DNA of 64,000 nucleotides from Fonticella tunisiensis (GTDB lineage: Bacteria > Bacillota > Clostridia > Clostridiales > Caloramatoraceae): contig NZ_SOAZ01000010.1 in assembly GCF_004364155.1 (NCBI RefSeq), forward strand, positions 1 through 64,000, read 5' to 3'. The first letter of the stretch is position 1, and every line of letters starts with the position of its first letter. The notes beneath the pieces are model-generated. The model was not told the origin of the DNA, made no database searches, and was given only the letters and a program-made list of their open reading frames with translations. The translations under genes and the position numbers were made by a program. Positions 47,432 to 56,341 of the stretch are shown piece by piece.

Positions 47432-47704
47432 TCAACATCCACCCTGGTTGGCGATCTTAAATCCTGTTCCAAACCTTACTATATCGAATCCTTCTATAAG
47501 GAATGAAAACTCCTTATCTGCAACAAACTTTACACCGTCTAATTCGTATACTTCATCGTTTTCCCTTTGTTCATCCAGAACAACATCAAAGGTTGGCCCT
47601 CCTCATCCAAAACCTCCAAGGTCTATTCTTACAGCACTTTTGTTTCTACTTTTTAAAGCTTCCTTTATGGCATTCAAGACGTCCATCTCTACATTTACTC
47701 TCAT
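47432..47704 (-). CDS. HesB-like selenoprotein (in-frame UGA)
   Basis: Ninety residues in the HesB/IscA-like fold. The TGA at 47603-47605 lies at residue 34 in LGGFG-U-GGPTFDVVLDEQ; GF-G-U-GGP is the signature of the known HesB-like selenoprotein family. The C-terminus ends NQGGC. ATG at 47704 follows GGAGG. A hairpin TTGTTC-TGGAT-GAACAA starts 20 bases after the UGA and may be the SECIS. The protein may act in iron-sulfur or selenium metabolism; the true role is unknown. Annotation pipelines would end it at the UGA. Confidence 0.9.
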
Positions 47705-47849
47705 TGTTAACCTCCAAATTAAAAATCTTTCAAATTCTACAACAGGTCATATCCGTTTGAATTCCCGTTGTAGAAATGAAAATCTATATTTATCTTTTAC
47801 ACTATAATCTTTTTTTAATTATATTTGCACATAAAAAATAATTATTAGA

Positions 47850-48608
47850 TCAACCCAGCATCACATCAAATATCATCATAACTACAAACCCTATAAGAAC
47901 TCCAAAGGTTGCGCTTCTTGCAGTTGCCTTTGAGTGGGTTTCGGGTATTATTTCGTCACTTATTACAAAGAGCATTGCACCTGCTGCAAAGGCCAGGGCA
48001 AATGGGAGTACTGGCCTTGCGATCCTAACGATACCAGCGCCTATAATTCCTCCAACAGGCTCTACTATGCCTGTAAGAAGGGTTATTAAAAATGCCTTCT
48101 TCTTACTTGCTCCTCCCCCTAAAAGAGGCAGCGCTACGGCAAAACCTTCAGGTATGTTTTGAAGTCCTATTCCAACGGCAATAGCAATTCCATCCTTCAC
48201 ACTTCCTCCTCCAAAGCTTACGCCAACTGCAAGCCCTTCCGGGAAGTTATGAATAGTTATGGCAATAATAAAAAGCATTAGCTTTGACAATCTTGAATTC
48301 CTTCCTTCATATCCGCCTATTGTATGAAAATGGGGTATGTTTTTATCAATTAAATCAATAAAAACTCCTCCAATGATTATCCCTAAAGAAACGATTATAA
48401 CTGTAAAGAGCTTATTCTCTCCCATTTCAATGGCAGGCAGTATTAGACTGAAGGAGGTGGCCGCAAGCATTACTCCTGCCGCGAATCCTAAAATAGAATC
48501 AAGAAATTTTTCATCCACCTTTTTTGTAAAAAATACAGGTATAGCTCCCAATGAGGTTGACAATCCTGCAAGAAGGCTGGCTAAAGCTCCTATCCCAAAT
48601 ATTCCCAT
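47850..48608 (-). CDS. ZIP family metal transporter
   Basis: Eight-helix transporter of 252 residues importing divalent metals such as zinc or iron. The ZIP signature HNFPEGLAVGVSFGG (helix 4) and IPEGFAVALPLLGGG (helix 5) carry the metal-binding His, Asn, Pro and Glu residues. ATG at 48608 follows GGAGG and lies one base past the thiI stop, so it is the last gene of the desulfurase-thiI-zip operon. Confidence 0.92.
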   Translation of the reverse strand: MGIFGIGALASLLAGLSTSLGAIPVFFTKKVDEKFLDSILGFAAGVMLAATSFSLILPAIEMGENKLFTVIIVSLGIIIGGVFIDLIDKNIPHFHTIGGYEGRNSRLSKLMLFIIAITIHNFPEGLAVGVSFGGGSVKDGIAIAVGIGLQNIPEGFAVALPLLGGGASKKKAFLITLLTGIVEPVGGIIGAGIVRIARPVLPFALAFAAGAMLFVISDEIIPETHSKATARSATFGVLIGFVVMMIFDVMLG

Positions 48609-48609
48609 G

Positions 48610-49767
48610 TCACTCCTCCCTTCCAATTTGAACGTTTATAACTTCTGCCCCCTCAATTGCTTCCTTTATTAAGCCTTCCTTATCAAGGGCCTGTTCCGAG
48701 GCTTCAATGTCATTTAGCCTTGGTTTCGTTTTTGGATGTTTTGGAACGAAAATCGTACAGCAGTCCTCGTAGGGCAGTATGGAAATATCATATGTACCTA
48801 TCTGTCTTGATATATCCATTATATCAACCTTATCCATTCCCGCAAGGGGCCTGAATACGGGCATCGATATGCCGCTGTTTGTAACATACATGCTTTCAAG
48901 TGTCTGACTTGCAACCTGGCCGAGGCTTTCTCCCGTGATGATAGAAAGAGCGCCCTCATTTATGGCAATCTGCTCCGCTATCTTCATCATAAACCTTCTC
49001 ATTATAATTGTAAGTTCATCTTCCCTGCATTTTTCGATTATCTCCATCTGGATCTTTGTAAATGGAATAACGTACAACTTCATAGAACCTGTATATTCAG
49101 CAAGCTTTCCTGCAAGATCTATCACCTTCTCCTTTGCCCTCTCACTGGTATACGGGTGGCTGTGGTAGTATACCGAAATTATTTCAAGGCCTCTTTTAGC
49201 CATCATATAACCTGCAACGGGGCTGTCTATTCCACCTGAGAGAAGTAAAACTCCCTTTCCAGACGTTCTATAAGGCATACCTGCCACACCTTTATATTCC
49301 TTTGAATATACATATGCCATATCCCTTATCTCAACGTTTACAACTACATCTGGATTATGAACATCAACTCTGATATCAGGAATATTCCTTAAAATAATTC
49401 CTCCAATTTTTCTTGAAAGTTCCATGGAATTTAAAGGAAAGTTTTTATCTGCTCTTTTACTTTCAACCTTAAAGGTCTTAATTCCTTCAATTTCTTTTAA
49501 CTGCTCTACCGCAGCTGCTCCTATTTTATCTATATCCTTTTCAACCACATCGGCAGGAGCAACTGAAAGTACTCCAAAGACCTTTGTAACCTTATCGATT
49601 AATTCATGGGAACAGTCGCCTATAAAAAGCCTTCCAGATCCTTTTTGTACAGTGTATTCCTTTCCGATTCTTTCCCTGATGTTTTTAACAAGGGCATCTT
49701 CAAAATTTTTTCTATTTAACCCTTTAAGTGTAATTTCACTTGAAAATTTTATAAGCAATTTTTTCAT
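48610..49767 (-). CDS. thiI: tRNA 4-thiouridine synthetase ThiI
   Basis: Enzyme of 385 residues for 4-thiouridine in tRNA, and often for thiamin thiazole sulfur transfer. Ferredoxin-like and THUMP domains occupy about 1-165, then the PP-loop SGGIDSPVAGYM (177-188). No C-terminal rhodanese domain is present, as in most Firmicutes. A CC pair lies in YEDCCTIFVPK near residue 346. It overlaps the cysteine desulfurase gene by 4 bases, and that enzyme probably supplies its sulfur. Confidence 0.95.
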   Translation of the reverse strand: MKKLLIKFSSEITLKGLNRKNFEDALVKNIRERIGKEYTVQKGSGRLFIGDCSHELIDKVTKVFGVLSVAPADVVEKDIDKIGAAAVEQLKEIEGIKTFKVESKRADKNFPLNSMELSRKIGGIILRNIPDIRVDVHNPDVVVNVEIRDMAYVYSKEYKGVAGMPYRTSGKGVLLLSGGIDSPVAGYMMAKRGLEIISVYYHSHPYTSERAKEKVIDLAGKLAEYTGSMKLYVIPFTKIQMEIIEKCREDELTIIMRRFMMKIAEQIAINEGALSIITGESLGQVASQTLESMYVTNSGISMPVFRPLAGMDKVDIMDISRQIGTYDISILPYEDCCTIFVPKHPKTKPRLNDIEASEQALDKEGLIKEAIEGAEVINVQIGREE

Positions 49768-50909
49768 TTCTTTAACCTCCTTAAAAAGGATAAACTTTTC
49801 TTAAGTGCCTCTATGGTATAGTCTACCTCATCAACAGTATTAATATATGAAAAGCTAAATCGTATTGCCCCCTCCACATGGCACTCCTTAAGTCCTATGG
49901 ATGGAAGGACATAGTTTTTTTCAGAAACCTTTTTAGATGAACAGGCTGAACCCGTTGACACAAATATATTATAATCCTCAAGAGCATGCAACAGCACCTC
50001 TCCCCTTACTCCCTCAAAGGAAACGTTCAATATGTTTCCAATATGGTTATCATCATAGGGGCTGTTTATAACAATATTATCTATTTCCTTCAATCTCTCT
50101 ATAAAGTGTTTTTTTATGCCTTTTACATGTTCTATCTTTTCGTTTAAATTCGACGATATTATTTCAGCTGCAACGCCAAAGCCTGAAATTCCTGGAAGGT
50201 TTTCCGTTCCTGACCTTACCTCCCACTCCTGTCCTCCTCCAAGTATAAGTGGCTCAAGTTTTATTCCCTTTCTAACGTAAAGCGCCCCAACTCCCTTTGG
50301 TCCGTGTATTTTATGGGCACTTAAAGACATAAGGTCCACATCCAGTTTTTTAATATCTATTGGAATCTTTCCCGCGGCCTGCACTGCATCTATATGCACT
50401 TTAACTCTTTTATTTTTTTTCCTAACTATTTCTACTATTTTATCTACAGGTTGAATTGAACCTATTTCATTGTTAACGTACATTATGGTAACAAGCTTTG
50501 TGTTATCTTTGATGGAGTTTTCAAGCTCTTCCAGCTTTATTATTCCTCTGCTGTCAACGCTTAAATATGTAACTTCATAACCGCTTTTCTCAAGTTTTTG
50601 CAGAACCCTTAATACGCTGGGGTGTTCAATCTTTGATGTTATTATGTGACACCCTGGCGTTATAACCCCTTTTATTGCTGTATTGTTTGCCTCACTACCA
50701 CCTGATGTAAATATTATTTCCTGTGGTAATGCCCCTATCAGCCTTGCTACCTTTTCCCTTGCCTGCTTCATTTTCTTTTCTGCCCCCAGTCCCAGCCTGT
50801 GGGCAGACGAAGGATTCCCAAAATAGTTTTCCATGCAGTCAGATACTTCCTTTACAACTTCCCTATGTGGTCTTGTTGTTGCACTATTATCAAAATATAC
50901 TAATTTCAT
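49764..50909 (-). CDS. Cysteine desulfurase (NifS/IscS-like)
   Basis: PLP enzyme of 381 residues that removes sulfur from cysteine. PLP-lysine K200 in SLSAHKIHGPKG; SGGSEANNTAIK near 70; acceptor cysteine in STGSACSSKKVSEKN (about 328-340). Its coupling to thiI points to a NifZ-type role for tRNA thiolation rather than general iron-sulfur assembly; no iscU follows. First gene of the operon. Confidence 0.95.
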   Translation of the reverse strand: MKLVYFDNSATTRPHREVVKEVSDCMENYFGNPSSAHRLGLGAEKKMKQAREKVARLIGALPQEIIFTSGGSEANNTAIKGVITPGCHIITSKIEHPSVLRVLQKLEKSGYEVTYLSVDSRGIIKLEELENSIKDNTKLVTIMYVNNEIGSIQPVDKIVEIVRKKNKRVKVHIDAVQAAGKIPIDIKKLDVDLMSLSAHKIHGPKGVGALYVRKGIKLEPLILGGGQEWEVRSGTENLPGISGFGVAAEIISSNLNEKIEHVKGIKKHFIERLKEIDNIVINSPYDDNHIGNILNVSFEGVRGEVLLHALEDYNIFVSTGSACSSKKVSEKNYVLPSIGLKECHVEGAIRFSFSYINTVDEVDYTIEALKKSLSFLRRLKK

Positions 50910-51079
50910 TTGATACCCTCCTGAAAGTAACTTAACAAAAATTTATTTTAGCATAAAATACTATACATTTTGCAATAGTTTATATTATTTTTTATAAATT
51001 TATTTTTTACTTTGAAGTGATGAAATAATCAATAATCAACTCACATGTCATAGGAAATTTGTTTATTTGAGAAGGAGAA

Positions 51080-51165
51080 GATTTACAAAAGTTCTTGTTT
51101 TTCAAATCTCAGGCATTTGAACTTCCTTGGGAGGTTGCAGTGAATATAATGTTTTTAAAGCGGTG
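51080..51165 (-). repeat. Interspersed repeat, decayed core plus L-end
   Basis: On the plus strand: AAAAGTTCTTG, TTTTTCAAATC, a GGCATTTGAACTTCCTTGGG block and GTGAATATAATGTTTTT. These correspond in order to the minus strand of copy A (GAAAGTTCTTGATTTTTCAAATC, GCCTTAGAACTTCATTGC, GGTGAATGAAATATATTTTTT). It lies in the 345-base gap 50910-51255 between the desulfurase and NUDIX genes; nothing else was found there. Confidence 0.6.
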
Positions 51166-51255
51166 TTATGTAAATTCGATTTATAGCGTACACATAACAA
51201 TAAAAAAACTTACCACAGGGCTGATATCCCCTGAAGGTAAGTCATAATATAACTT

Positions 51256-51750
51256 TTATAAATTCAGTTCTTCAATACTTTCAATTGTGCAATTCTTCTG
51301 TTCATCGTAAGAAAGGTATATTAAATATTTTTTATTCGAAAAAACATAGGGAAGCAAGTCCTTATCGATTTTATTTAACCTTTCCTCATCTAACCTATCT
51401 ATATCTACCCATACAAGCTTTCCCTCATTGCTCTCCTTTACCTCTCCGGTAAACTTATCACATATAAATATATACAATATCCAGTTATAATTATCAGGCC
51501 CTATTTCAGTCGTTACCACCTTAAGTTCCGGCTCTTTAATATCAATCCCCGTTTCCTCATACATTTCCCTTTTGATACAGCTTAAAATGTCCTCATTATT
51601 TTCCTTTTTTCCGCCGGGTGCAACCAGGTACCCTGAAAACGGCTCCTTTACTCTATCGAGCATGAGTGTTTTGCCATATTTAACAATGTAACATATGGCA
51701 GCAACCTTCTGAATGCTGCTTCTTCTAATAGTTTCTATCAATCTATCCAA
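51256..51750 (-). CDS. NUDIX hydrolase (MutT-like)
   Basis: Protein of 164 residues with the Nudix box GGKKENNEDILSCIKREMYEETGI (about 47-70), complete with REMYEE. Likely hydrolyses a damaged nucleoside triphosphate (8-oxo-dGTP-like) or another NDP-X. The N-terminus QKVAAICYIVKYGKTLMLDR is typical of the MutT branch. Confidence 0.92.
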   Translation of the reverse strand: MDRLIETIRRSSIQKVAAICYIVKYGKTLMLDRVKEPFSGYLVAPGGKKENNEDILSCIKREMYEETGIDIKEPELKVVTTEIGPDNYNWILYIFICDKFTGEVKESNEGKLVWVDIDRLDEERLNKIDKDLLPYVFSNKKYLIYLSYDEQKNCTIESIEELNL

Positions 51751-51805
51751 GCCACTTCCCCCCTTTAATATTCTACACGAAACTTAAAAATACTTTTCAT
51801 TTTAA

Positions 51806-52765
51806 TCAAATAGCTATTTTATTGCTCCACTTGCCGCACCTGTCCCCAAAGCAGCCTACTGTCTCTTTATTATCCTCAATCCTCACAACTTCACATCGGT
51901 TAGAACATCCTTCGCATTCAAAGCTTTTTGAAACAAAGTTATTTTCTGCTATTACAAGACCTTTAAAATTAGTACTTCCTTTTTTGACCGCTGCATCCCT
52001 TGCTATTATAGCAGCTCCTATTGCTCCCATCATATTATAATGCCTGGGTACGAAAATCTCATGTCCTATAGCGCTTTCAAAGGCAGTTCGCATTCCCCTG
52101 TTTGCTGCAACGCCGCCCTGGAAAAATATTTTTGGCTCTATATCCTTTCCTTTTGCAACGTTATTTAAGTAGTTTCTAACAAGGGCCTCGCAGAGCCCTC
52201 CTATTATATCCTCCTGATTGTATCCAAGCTGCTGCTTATGAATCATATCCGATTCAGCAAAAACTGCACACCTTCCTGCAATCCTTACAGGATTTTTAGA
52301 TTTTAAAGCATACTCCCCAAAATCTTCAATTCCTATACCAAGCCTTTCAGCCTGTCTGTCAAGAAAGGACCCTGTTCCTGCGGCACATACCGTATTCATT
52401 GCAAAGTCGCTTACTACCCCATCTTTGAGTATAATTATTTTTGAATCTTGTCCCCCTATTTCTATTATTGTCCTTACATCCTTATCTATCTCAAGGGCTG
52501 CAACAGCATGGGCCGTTATTTCATTCTTTACAGCGTCAGCACCTATAAGTGCTGATGCAATCTGCCTTCCACTTCCTGTTGTCCCCGCTGCCCCTATCTC
52601 TATTTCTCCATATTTATCCTTAAGCATCTTAAGCCCTTCCTGCACTGCCGCAATCGGTTTGCCTCTGGTCCTTAAATAAAGTCCCTCAACTACATTCATG
52701 CTTTCATCCAGCAAAACTACATCGGTGCTCACTGAGCCAACATCAACACCCAGATAATACATTTT
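51806..52765 (-). CDS. Acyl-CoA dehydratase activase (HgdC/BcrA-type ATPase)
   Basis: ASKHA-fold ATPase of 319 residues with ATP motifs GVDVGSVSTDVVLLDE and TIIEIGGQDSKII and the cluster-bridging cysteine in VCAAGTGSFLDRQAERLG. The tail CEGCSNRCEVVRIEDNKETVGCFGDRCG adds four to five cysteines. Such proteins use ATP to send an electron to 2-hydroxyacyl-CoA dehydratases; short activase-like clusters without a dehydratase are common in clostridia and of unknown role. ATG at 52765 with GGAGAAG upstream. Confidence 0.9.
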   Translation of the reverse strand, partial: KMYYLGVDVGSVSTDVVLLDESMNVVEGLYLRTRGKPIAAVQEGLKMLKDKYGEIEIGAAGTTGSGRQIASALIGADAVKNEITAHAVAALEIDKDVRTIIEIGGQDSKIIILKDGVVSDFAMNTVCAAGTGSFLDRQAERLGIGIEDFGEYALKSKNPVRIAGRCAVFAESDMIHKQQLGYNQEDIIGGLCEALVRNYLNNVAKGKDIEPKIFFQGGVAANRGMRTAFESAIGHEIFVPRHYNMMGAIGAAIIARDAAVKKGSTNFKGLVIAENNFVSKSFECEGCSNRCEVVRIEDNKETVGCFGDRCGKWSNKIAI

Positions 52766-53234
52766 TTCTTCTCCTTTCAAGTAAATCTATAAATGCCTCA
52801 ATTCTGGTAACATACCCTGCTTCACCAGTCATCTCATCAACAACAAGGGGTCATAATTGGTTTGTATGAAATTCTGTTCAGCCTCCTGATTAGTTCATCA
52901 AAGCCTATATCCGATGGTGCATCCACTACAACAAAGTCTACATGATATCCTAGTTTTTTCAATATATTTATTTGAAATTCACAGTATTCTCCAAATCTAC
53001 ATGGACCACAGCTTCCAGTGATGATTACCGTATCCGCTCCTTGCTGTATACTATGTATGTAATTTCCAATCATAATTTTAAACGGAAGGCATATTTCTTC
53101 AGGAGAATAGAGGGAACCTATTTCAATCGCATCTCTGTTATTCAGGGAAGGGATTACATAATCTACCCTAAACCCTCAAAAAGAGCTTTTGCGGCAATGT
53201 ATACACTGCCAAGATGAGGAATAGCAACTACCAA
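52743..53234 (-). pseudogene. Decayed 2-hydroxyacyl-CoA dehydratase-related gene (frameshifts and internal deletion)
   Basis: From TTG at 53234 (after GAAAGGAG) the frame reads VVAIPHLGSVYIAAKALFEGLG, then stops. The next frame continues VDYVIPSLNNRDAIEIGSLY and on through ITGSCGPCRFGEYCEFQINI to a TGA at 52837. After that, a third frame gives LVVDEMTGEAGYVTRIEAF plus the DLLERRRK tail found at the end of the upstream paralogue. Two frameshifts and loss of roughly 200 middle residues are needed. The cysteine pair of the dehydratase family is still visible. Confidence 0.85.
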
Positions 53235-53235
53235 G

Positions 53236-54126
53236 CTAACATCTCCTTTCAAGCATATCGGTAAAGGCTTCTATTCTCGTGTCAAAACCCGCCTCTCCAG
53301 TATGTTCATCAATTTTCAGCACCAGCAGAGGAATATCAGGTATATTTTGTTTAATTAGTTCTGTAATTACTGAGTCTATTCCACATGCAAAGGAAGATAT
53401 ATATATTATTCCATTTACCTTTTTGTTTCTTGCCATATGGGAAGCAAATCCATAGGAATTCCTTGCAAATGTCCAGAAAGGCCTTTTAAAAAGTCTGGCA
53501 ACTTCCTCATCAATAAATCTGTCGTCTATGTTTTCCTCGGTAATAACCCCTACTCCAAGATTATTCAATTTTTTAACCAGGTTCATATTGACATAGTTGT
53601 CATATATGTTATATGGATGGCCGACAAGAGCTATATTTATCTTAAATCCTTCATCTTTTATGCCGTGTTTATATTCTCTCTGCCTGTTTATGGCCAACTC
53701 AAATGCTTTTTCGATTCTTCTCCTACTTGATGTTATCGCTCTTCCAACTTCCTCTGCCCACTCATAAAGCCTTTTAGGCGAATCTGCATATATCGGGGTT
53801 CTTGTTACTAAAGGTAAATCGGGTATACTGTTTATTACCATCTCTGGAAGGCCACAAAACTTTGGACAGATAAATTCTCTCTTCCTTATCCTCATAATTC
53901 TGGGAATCAAAATTAAGTCACATTTGCCCCTAAGATTCACTACATGACCATGAAAAATTTTAACAGGAAGGCATGCTTCATCTACACAGTATTTTACTCC
54001 ATCGTCAAGTATATTCTTGCTTGTATCCATTGAGTGCAGTGTTTCAGCACCAAGTTCGTTAAAAAAAGTTTCAAAAAAAGGATTATATTTATAATAAAGC
54101 AGCCCTTTGGGAATACCTACAATCAT
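53236..54126 (-). CDS. 2-hydroxyacyl-CoA dehydratase activase-related protein (DUF2229)
   Basis: Protein of 296 residues related to the dehydratase activator/subunit family COG3581. Features: GIPKGLLYYKYNPFFETFF at the start, cysteines in KYCVDEACLPVK, ICPKFCGLPEM, and SSFACGIDSVITELI, and the ending DEHTGEAGFDTRIEAFTDMLERR. The cysteines could carry an iron-sulfur cluster. It is cotranscribed with the decayed relative and the ATPase, in the order DUF2229, pseudogene, activase. Role unknown. Confidence 0.87.
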   Translation of the reverse strand: MIVGIPKGLLYYKYNPFFETFFNELGAETLHSMDTSKNILDDGVKYCVDEACLPVKIFHGHVVNLRGKCDLILIPRIMRIRKREFICPKFCGLPEMVINSIPDLPLVTRTPIYADSPKRLYEWAEEVGRAITSSRRRIEKAFELAINRQREYKHGIKDEGFKINIALVGHPYNIYDNYVNMNLVKKLNNLGVGVITEENIDDRFIDEEVARLFKRPFWTFARNSYGFASHMARNKKVNGIIYISSFACGIDSVITELIKQNIPDIPLLVLKIDEHTGEAGFDTRIEAFTDMLERRC

Positions 54127-54382
54127 GGCAACCTCCGTAATGAAAATTTTCCATTAATATATTCTGACCAAATAACAATATTAATATACATAAACGAATC
54201 GGTTTAACTTTTATCCTGATTCTTTTATTTATATTAAAATTAACTTGTTATGCTGATTTTGGCTTTAAAGGACGCAATAACCTTACATCCTTTAAAAATT
54301 TTTAAAAAGCCATATTATTTTGGAACATTTCATGGTCATCAAGTATATATTAATATTGATCGAGTCATAAAGAGGTGAAATC

Positions 54383-54826
54383 ATGCCCCTTTCAGCAAGG
54401 GAACTTTTGGCAAGGCTCATTCGCTGTGAAGCTGAGGGAGAAGGCGAAGCAGGCATGAAAGCAGTAGCCACCGTAGTAATGAATAGAGTTCATATAGGAT
54501 ATGGTGAATATGCAAGGGTAGGTCAAGGGAACCTGCGCCGAGTAATTCTTCAGCCAAGACAGTTTACCTGTGCAATGACTACAGTTTATGGCCAGCCAAA
54601 TCCTCAAAACATTTTTAATATTCCAGCAGAACCTTTACACTATCAAATTGCTGACTGGGCTCTTATTGGAAACAAGCTCCCGGGAATAGAACTTGCTTTA
54701 TGGTATTACAACCCCTTTGGCCCAATCTGCAGAACCTATTTCCCACCAAGCAGAACTGGAATTTATGTAACCAGGATAAGGGAGCATTGTTTCTATAATC
54801 CAACTTCTTTATATGCTAAAACATGA
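54383..54826 (+). CDS. cwlJ: Spore cortex hydrolase CwlJ
   Basis: Stand-alone Hydrolase_2 domain of 147 residues without signal peptide or PG-binding domain, as expected of coat-located CwlJ. The catalytic region RLIRCEAEGEGEAGMKAVATVVMNR resembles that of SleB. Followed 16 bases later by gerQ, which positions CwlJ in the coat of Bacillus spores; the pair supports a role in Ca-DPA-triggered germination. Confidence 0.93.
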   Translation: MPLSARELLARLIRCEAEGEGEAGMKAVATVVMNRVHIGYGEYARVGQGNLRRVILQPRQFTCAMTTVYGQPNPQNIFNIPAEPLHYQIADWALIGNKLPGIELALWYYNPFGPICRTYFPPSRTGIYVTRIREHCFYNPTSLYAKT

Positions 54827-54842
54827 TTTTAGGAGGTTATTT

Positions 54843-55313
54843 ATGTCAAAGAAGAACCAGTATGACAATGAGCCAGTTTTTGAACAGCCTACTTCCGGCT
54901 ACTATTTCCCCCCAATGTTCAGATGTCCCCCTGAAGATGAAAGAAATATAGAAGATATGGATATGCAGCCTCCAACACCAGGACCTATGCCTGACATGGC
55001 TCCAGAAGGTGCTGCTCCCTTCATGATGCCGGGTATGCTTGGAACTGACACAGGACCTATGGATGGCCCAATAGCAGAGGAACCTTATCCGATAGAACCT
55101 CCACTTACAAACATTGCTTATCTCCAGGCTTATTTAAGAACTCAAATAGGTAAGAGAGTAAGAATTGAATTTCTCATAGGCACAAACACTTTAACAGATA
55201 GATCCGGTACATTAACAGATGTCGGCATCAGCTACGTCATCCTCAGGGACCCATCAGGAGCAAGGGTCGTATGTGACCTATACTCAATTAAATTTGTTAA
55301 TATTTTTGATTAA
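54843..55313 (+). CDS. gerQ: Spore coat protein GerQ
   Basis: Protein of 156 residues with a proline- and methionine-rich, acidic disordered start (1-90) and a C-terminal core YLQAYLRTQIGKRVRIEFLIGTN...GISYVILRDPSG. The core matches GerQ, which is cross-linked into the coat and localises CwlJ. ATG at 54843 lies 7 bases from AGGAGG. Second gene of cwlJ-gerQ. Confidence 0.93.
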   Translation: MSKKNQYDNEPVFEQPTSGYYFPPMFRCPPEDERNIEDMDMQPPTPGPMPDMAPEGAAPFMMPGMLGTDTGPMDGPIAEEPYPIEPPLTNIAYLQAYLRTQIGKRVRIEFLIGTNTLTDRSGTLTDVGISYVILRDPSGARVVCDLYSIKFVNIFD

Positions 55314-55320
55314 TATTAAC

Positions 55321-55346
55321 AAAAGACTGCATTATGCAGTCTTTTT
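55321..55346 (+). terminator. Terminator of cwlJ-gerQ
   Basis: AAAAGACTGCA/TGCAGTCTTTTT stem with a short loop. Confidence 0.85.
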
Positions 55347-56286
55347 AATATCCCTTTTTAAAATCAATTACGTTTTTAAGCTCTTCGTTGTTTATGTATC
55401 TTCTCATATTCTCATAAATTATTTCAAACCTTCTATCGTTTCTTTTTTCAGAAATCCATGAGTTATGAGGTGTTATAATAACGTTATCCATATCCCACAG
55501 TGGGCTGTCACTACATAGGGGTTCCTGTTCAAAAACGTCAAGGGCAGCTCCACCTATTTTTCCACTTTTTAAATTATTAATTAATTCAATCTCATCTACA
55601 ATGGCACCTCTTGAAACATTTATTAAAAAGGAGCCCCTCTTCATTGCCTTAAATCTATCTTTATTTATAAGCCTGTGTGTCTTTGAAGTATACGGGATTG
55701 TAACAACTACGATATCGCATCTTCCCAAAACTTCATCTATTTTTTCTAAACTAAAGCACTCATCCAAGTCTCCAACAGTTCTTCCACTGGTGTTTATCCC
55801 TAAAAGCCTAACATCAAAACCTTTAAGCCGCTTTGCCGATTCTAAAGCTATATTACCTGTCCCTATAAATCCTACTGTCTTTCCATAAAGTTCTAATAAA
55901 GATGTATTAACCTTCCATATCTTTGTCTGCTGATTTCTATAAAAACTATAGCTTTGTTTTAGAAGCTCCAGAATTTTTAATACAACCCATTCACCAATTG
56001 GAATGCCGTATCCTCCTCTGTTATTGGTAAGTATTATTCCCTGCTTTTTAATGTATTCAATGGGAACTTGATCTATTCCAACGCTTGACAGTTGTATCCA
56101 TTTCAAATTTCTCATTTTTTGAATATCCAGAGTCTTAAATGGATTATAGCATACCATAATCTCTGCATCCCCTATTTCATCGCTGTATGTCAATCCATCC
56201 TCTTTTACCACCAAAATATCATACCCCAAACTTCTAAGTCTATCCATTTTCTCCTTACCATAATCATATGTAAAAAGAGCCTTCAT
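55345..56286 (-). CDS. D-2-hydroxyacid dehydrogenase (NAD-dependent)
   Basis: Protein of 313 residues in the D-isomer 2-hydroxyacid dehydrogenase family. NAD motif GFIGTGNIALES, catalytic arginine in NVSRGAIVDE, glutamate in VFEQEPL, and histidine in ITPHNSW. Substrate (2-ketoacid, phosphoglycerate or other) not determined. ATG at 56286 after AGGGGATA; the ATG at 56316 has no site. Confidence 0.9.
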   Translation of the reverse strand: MKALFTYDYGKEKMDRLRSLGYDILVVKEDGLTYSDEIGDAEIMVCYNPFKTLDIQKMRNLKWIQLSSVGIDQVPIEYIKKQGIILTNNRGGYGIPIGEWVVLKILELLKQSYSFYRNQQTKIWKVNTSLLELYGKTVGFIGTGNIALESAKRLKGFDVRLLGINTSGRTVGDLDECFSLEKIDEVLGRCDIVVVTIPYTSKTHRLINKDRFKAMKRGSFLINVSRGAIVDEIELINNLKSGKIGGAALDVFEQEPLCSDSPLWDMDNVIITPHNSWISEKRNDRRFEIIYENMRRYINNEELKNVIDFKKGY

Positions 56287-56341
56287 TCCCATATCCCCTT
56301 TCTTATTTTTAATCATAATAATTGTATGTCATCTTTATCTA

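Noticed and set aside
52837-53073. A 78-codon ORF as a stand-alone small protein
   Set aside because: It is a middle fragment of a larger dehydratase-related protein whose ends lie in the other two frames, so it is part of a pseudogene.
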